Below are positions 61,553 through 64,000 of a DNA stretch of 64,000 bases, one piece after another. Each line of letters begins with the position of its first letter. The first letter of the stretch is position 1. The stretch is from Sphingopyxis sp. 113P3 (GTDB lineage Bacteria; Pseudomonadota; Alphaproteobacteria; Sphingomonadales; Sphingomonadaceae): NCBI RefSeq assembly GCF_001278035.1, contig NZ_CP009452.1, forward strand, positions 4,125,501-4,189,500, given 5' to 3'. The notes under the pieces were generated by a model, which was given only the letters and a program-made list of their open reading frames with translations, did no database searches and was not told the origin of the DNA. Made by a program: the position numbers and the translations under genes.

Positions 61553-62775
61553 CGCGTTTCACCTATTGGTTCGAGGACGAGGTCGCGGGTGACGATCACG
61601 CGCAGCGGATGGCCAGGCCGGATGGTGAGCGTCGGCTGCACGTTAAGCTGCCGACGCACGACCTGCTGGCCCGTCTGATTGATGGTCCCCTGCGTGCCCC
61701 AGCGCAGCGCTCGGCTCAGAGAGTCGTCGCCGCTGGTTGTGAGTTCGGACCCCACACCGAGAAGCGTCGAGATAGCAGCGGCCTTCAGCAGGTTGCCCCA
61801 ATGCTGATTGACCTGATCCTGGAGGCCCGCGAACCCCGCGCCATCGGCGCCGGGCTGGCGCTCGAGAACGATCGAGCGGCCGTCCGGCATGATGAGCCGG
61901 TCCCAGGCTAACAGCACCCGCGTCTGCCCGGCTGCGATCTCGCTGTCATATTCGCCGATCAGCCGCGCGCCCTGCGGGATGAGCAGGATGCGGCCGGTCG
62001 GGCTGTCATAAACGTTCTGCGTGACCTGCGCGGTGATCTGGCCGGGAAGATCGGAGCGGATGCCGGTAATGAGGGCTGCGGGCACAATGCTTCCGGCCTG
62101 CACGATATTGGGCGATGCTGGCGCGCTTAGCCGCTCGACGCTCACCGTGCGCTGGTTCGACGCCTGCGCCATGAACGCCCGCTTCCCGGCCTGATCGCCC
62201 TCGGCGGCGGCCGCCTGCTGCTGCGCCGGCTGCGGCGCAGCCTGCCCCGGCAGGGCCACCGACGGGAGACCCGCCGTCCCGCTGTTGCCCGCATTGCCGC
62301 CGAGGAACACGCTGCTCATGCGAGCGGAGTCGCGCTCCTGCTGCGCGCGCTGCCGGGCAGCTTCCTCTGCTTGCGCGCGCGGGTCAGGCTGACCCGGCTG
62401 CGCGCCGACCGGCAGCACCGGCACATTCTCGCCGCGCTGCTGGGCGGACACGATCGGCCGGCCGAGATCGCCCGGAAGCGGCGGGCCGAGACGCGGCGCC
62501 TGCGCATAGTCCCGCGGACCCGACGTGATGGTCTCGGCCGTGGCGCGGCTCTCGGTATTGTAGAGTTCTTCCGCCTGCCGCTCGCTGGCCGGTTTGAGGG
62601 CGTAGATCAGCGAGCCGCCGATGCCGAGCCCGGCGACGACGCCCATGACGGTCAGCGCCTTGCGCGACAGCCGCATCACGCGCGGCGGGTCGCCCCTGAG
62701 CTGGAATGGCCTCGGATCGGCAGGAGCCGGCGACGGAGCCGGATCAGCGGCAGGCATGTCGGTGCGATCGTTCAC
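61549..62775 (-). CDS. trbI: TrbI/VirB10-type conjugal transfer protein
   Basis: A 408-residue protein from GTG 62775. It has a cytoplasmic Pro/Asp-rich start, one membrane helix (ALTVMGVVAGLGIGGSLIYAL), a Pro/Gln-rich periplasmic linker and the conserved VirB10 C-terminal domain (LLIPQGARLIGEYDSEIA... LLAWDRLIMPDGRSIVL... QHWGNLLKAAAISTLLGVGSE). It spans the periplasm in the type IV secretion channel. The GTG overlaps the trbG stop (GTGA). Confidence 0.92.
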   Translation of the reverse strand: MNDRTDMPAADPAPSPAPADPRPFQLRGDPPRVMRLSRKALTVMGVVAGLGIGGSLIYALKPASERQAEELYNTESRATAETITSGPRDYAQAPRLGPPLPGDLGRPIVSAQQRGENVPVLPVGAQPGQPDPRAQAEEAARQRAQQERDSARMSSVFLGGNAGNSGTAGLPSVALPGQAAPQPAQQQAAAAEGDQAGKRAFMAQASNQRTVSVERLSAPASPNIVQAGSIVPAALITGIRSDLPGQITAQVTQNVYDSPTGRILLIPQGARLIGEYDSEIAAGQTRVLLAWDRLIMPDGRSIVLERQPGADGAGFAGLQDQVNQHWGNLLKAAAISTLLGVGSELTTSGDDSLSRALRWGTQGTINQTGQQVVRRQLNVQPTLTIRPGHPLRVIVTRDLVLEPIGETR

Positions 62776-63788
62776 GGCCGCCGCTCCCGTCCATCATTGC
62801 GCGCGATGCGGACGCGCTGCTCACTGCGCCGATCGCCCAGCCGCAGCTCTGCGGCGGCGAACAGGCGATCGACCACCATGTAGCGGCCCTGCACGCGGTA
62901 ATTGACCAGCTCGGCGTCGCCGGCCGCACCGGCTACAAACAGCGGCGGCATCTCGCCCTGCGAGATCCCGGCCGGAAACTCGATGAAGACCTGTCGGCCA
63001 TCGTCGAACGCGCGGACCGGACGCCACGGCGCTCGCTCGCCGTCGATCCGATAGCGGAAATTGAGCGCGGACACGTCCACGCCGCTCGCCACCGGCGCAG
63101 CGGTGGCTGCCGCCGCATTGGCGCTCCGCAGCGCGATGAGCTGATCCTGCGGGTAGGTCCAGGACACCGACGCCATGTAGGTCGAAGGCGTCGCGCGCAG
63201 TTCGAGGTGATAGGTGCGGCGGTCGGTGTTGATGACGAGGTTGGTTGCGATGTCGGGCCGCGTGGGCTTCGCGAGGATATGAACGCGCGCGGTCGGGCCG
63301 CTGCCGCTGATCGTGTCGCCGATAATCCAGCGCACAGTATCCCCGGCCGCGACCGGCCCCGGCCCGACGAGCTGCTCGCCTTCCTGCAAGGCAATGTCCG
63401 TCACCTGCCCGGGCGCGGTATAGACCTGATAGAGCGCACCATCGGTCCACGGATATTGCTGGATGGCGTTGAGGAACCCGTCGCGCACCGGCTGCACACG
63501 GGCGGCGGCGTTGGCGGCGCCGACGCGGCGGCGCGGATCGGCAGGCTCGGGCGGCGATGCGGATTCGCCGACCGGCTTCAACTGGCCGGGCAGCGGCAGC
63601 GGCTCGGGGATCGTTACCACCTCGACCGCGCGTGGCGCTTCGGGCGCGGGCGTCGCTGCGATCTCGCGTGGCGGATCGTCGTAGGCGATTGCGGGCGGCC
63701 GGGCGGACGTGGTGGCGCAGCCGGCGAGCGCGGCTGCGGAGGCGATCAGCGCCGCCGATGCGACGCGGGGAAACGGTGGGCGCGTCAT
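62772..63788 (-). CDS. trbG: TrbG/VirB9-type conjugal transfer lipoprotein
   Basis: A 338-residue protein with a lipobox signal (ALAGCATTS at about 20-28) and the VirB9 core: QPVRDGFLNAIQQYPWTDGALYQVY, VRWIIGDTISGSGPTARVHILAKP, RTYHLELRATPSTYMASVSW, and the C-terminal beta domain (VDRLFAAAELRLGDRRSE). It forms the outer-membrane part of the mating channel with TrbI. Its start overlaps the trbF stop and its stop overlaps trbI. Confidence 0.92.
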   Translation of the reverse strand: MTRPPFPRVASAALIASAAALAGCATTSARPPAIAYDDPPREIAATPAPEAPRAVEVVTIPEPLPLPGQLKPVGESASPPEPADPRRRVGAANAAARVQPVRDGFLNAIQQYPWTDGALYQVYTAPGQVTDIALQEGEQLVGPGPVAAGDTVRWIIGDTISGSGPTARVHILAKPTRPDIATNLVINTDRRTYHLELRATPSTYMASVSWTYPQDQLIALRSANAAAATAAPVASGVDVSALNFRYRIDGERAPWRPVRAFDDGRQVFIEFPAGISQGEMPPLFVAGAAGDAELVNYRVQGRYMVVDRLFAAAELRLGDRRSEQRVRIARNDGRERRP

Positions 63789-64000
63789 TGCGACAGCTCC
63801 TTTGACCAGTTGAGGGCATTGACGAAGATGCCGAGCGGGTTCTTGCGCAGGGCGTCGGGCGTTCGCGGCGGCTGCACGACGACGGTGAGGATCGCCGACC
63901 AGCGTTCGGTGGCGGCAAGGCTGCCGTCCTGATAGCGGCGCTCGGTCCAGGCGACGCGGAAGCTGTCGGGCGACGCGCGGATCACGCTGGACACGTCCAC
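63785..64000 (-). CDS. trbF: TrbF/VirB8-type conjugal transfer protein (C-terminal part)
   Basis: The last 71 residues of a TrbF-type protein, cut by the window edge. AWTERRYQDGSLAATERWSAILTVVV is the typical TrbF C-terminal segment, ending NPLGIFVNALNWSKELSQ. The order trbF-trbG-trbI matches Tn4371-like and RP4-like operons. The upstream trb genes should lie to the right of the window. Confidence 0.88.
   Translation of the reverse strand: MDVSSVIRASPDSFRVAWTERRYQDGSLAATERWSAILTVVVQPPRTPDALRKNPLGIFVNALNWSKELSQ

Noticed and set aside
1..64000. tRNA or tmRNA genes as integration sites
   Set aside because: No cloverleaf-type sequence was recognised by eye; a covariance-model scan would be needed to exclude them.

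Overview
The window looks like accessory DNA from a high-GC sphingomonad (Alphaproteobacteria, most likely Sphingopyxis or a close relative). The clearest pointers are a lasso-peptide precursor whose core closely resembles sphingopyxin I as I remember it, FecI/FecR/TonB-receptor and isopeptidase genes of the sphingomonad lasso type, and an integrative/conjugative-element or plasmid style trb operon with EexN and DUF2274 proteins. No rRNA, tRNA or CRISPR array was seen. Family names are from sequence recognition only; no database was searched.

Layout. 0-1.8 kb: tail of an unidentified gene, a His-rich periplasmic ORF broken by an in-frame stop, a carboxylesterase and a small conserved protein. 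1.8-4.3 kb: an IS91-type element with a tyrosine recombinase and an HUH transposase. 4.4-8.4 kb: a compact six-gene leftward operon (XRE regulator, ImmA-type protease, two unknown small proteins, a second HExxH protein, a dCTP-deaminase-like protein). 8.55-11.1 kb: a divergent ubiquitin-like conjugation operon (Ubl, E2-like, JAB-E1 fusion, DUF6527-like). These two operons share a repeat-rich control region and are the best candidates for an unusual, possibly antiviral, system. 11.2-20.7 kb: a copper block (frameshifted RND pump, CopA, CueR, CopZ) with three MerR-type promoters. 20.8-31.5 kb: a plasmid/ICE backbone block (EexN, MNT-HEPN protein, DUF2493, Xre/RES toxin-antitoxin, Toprim protein, M20-like peptidase, zinc-ribbon protein, large ParB-like protein, DUF2958). 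31.6-32.9 kb: an ISAs1 element with perfect 10-bp target duplications.

33-37.2 kb: a LuxR regulator, a small mercury-type cassette (MerR, MerT-like, GDCCVxC protein), then a translationally coupled LuxI, phytanoyl-CoA-dioxygenase-like and GntR set. 37.6-46.5 kb: a lasso-peptide locus. Sigma factor, anti-sigma factor, TonB receptor and isopeptidase run rightward; precursor A, fused B and cyclase C run leftward and converge on the isopeptidase. The logic fits production, import and linearisation of one peptide, with signalling through FecR/FecI.

47-49 kb holds two poorly characterised genes. 49.3-60 kb is a zinc/cadmium/cobalt-type cassette: His-rich periplasmic protein, CzcCBA, SRPBCC protein, CDF-like transporter, zinc-ribbon protein, lipoprotein and P1B-4-type ATPase. 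60-64 kb has a LysR regulator, a second EexN-like protein and the 3' end of a conjugation operon (trbF-trbG-trbI-DUF2274), which continues beyond the right edge.
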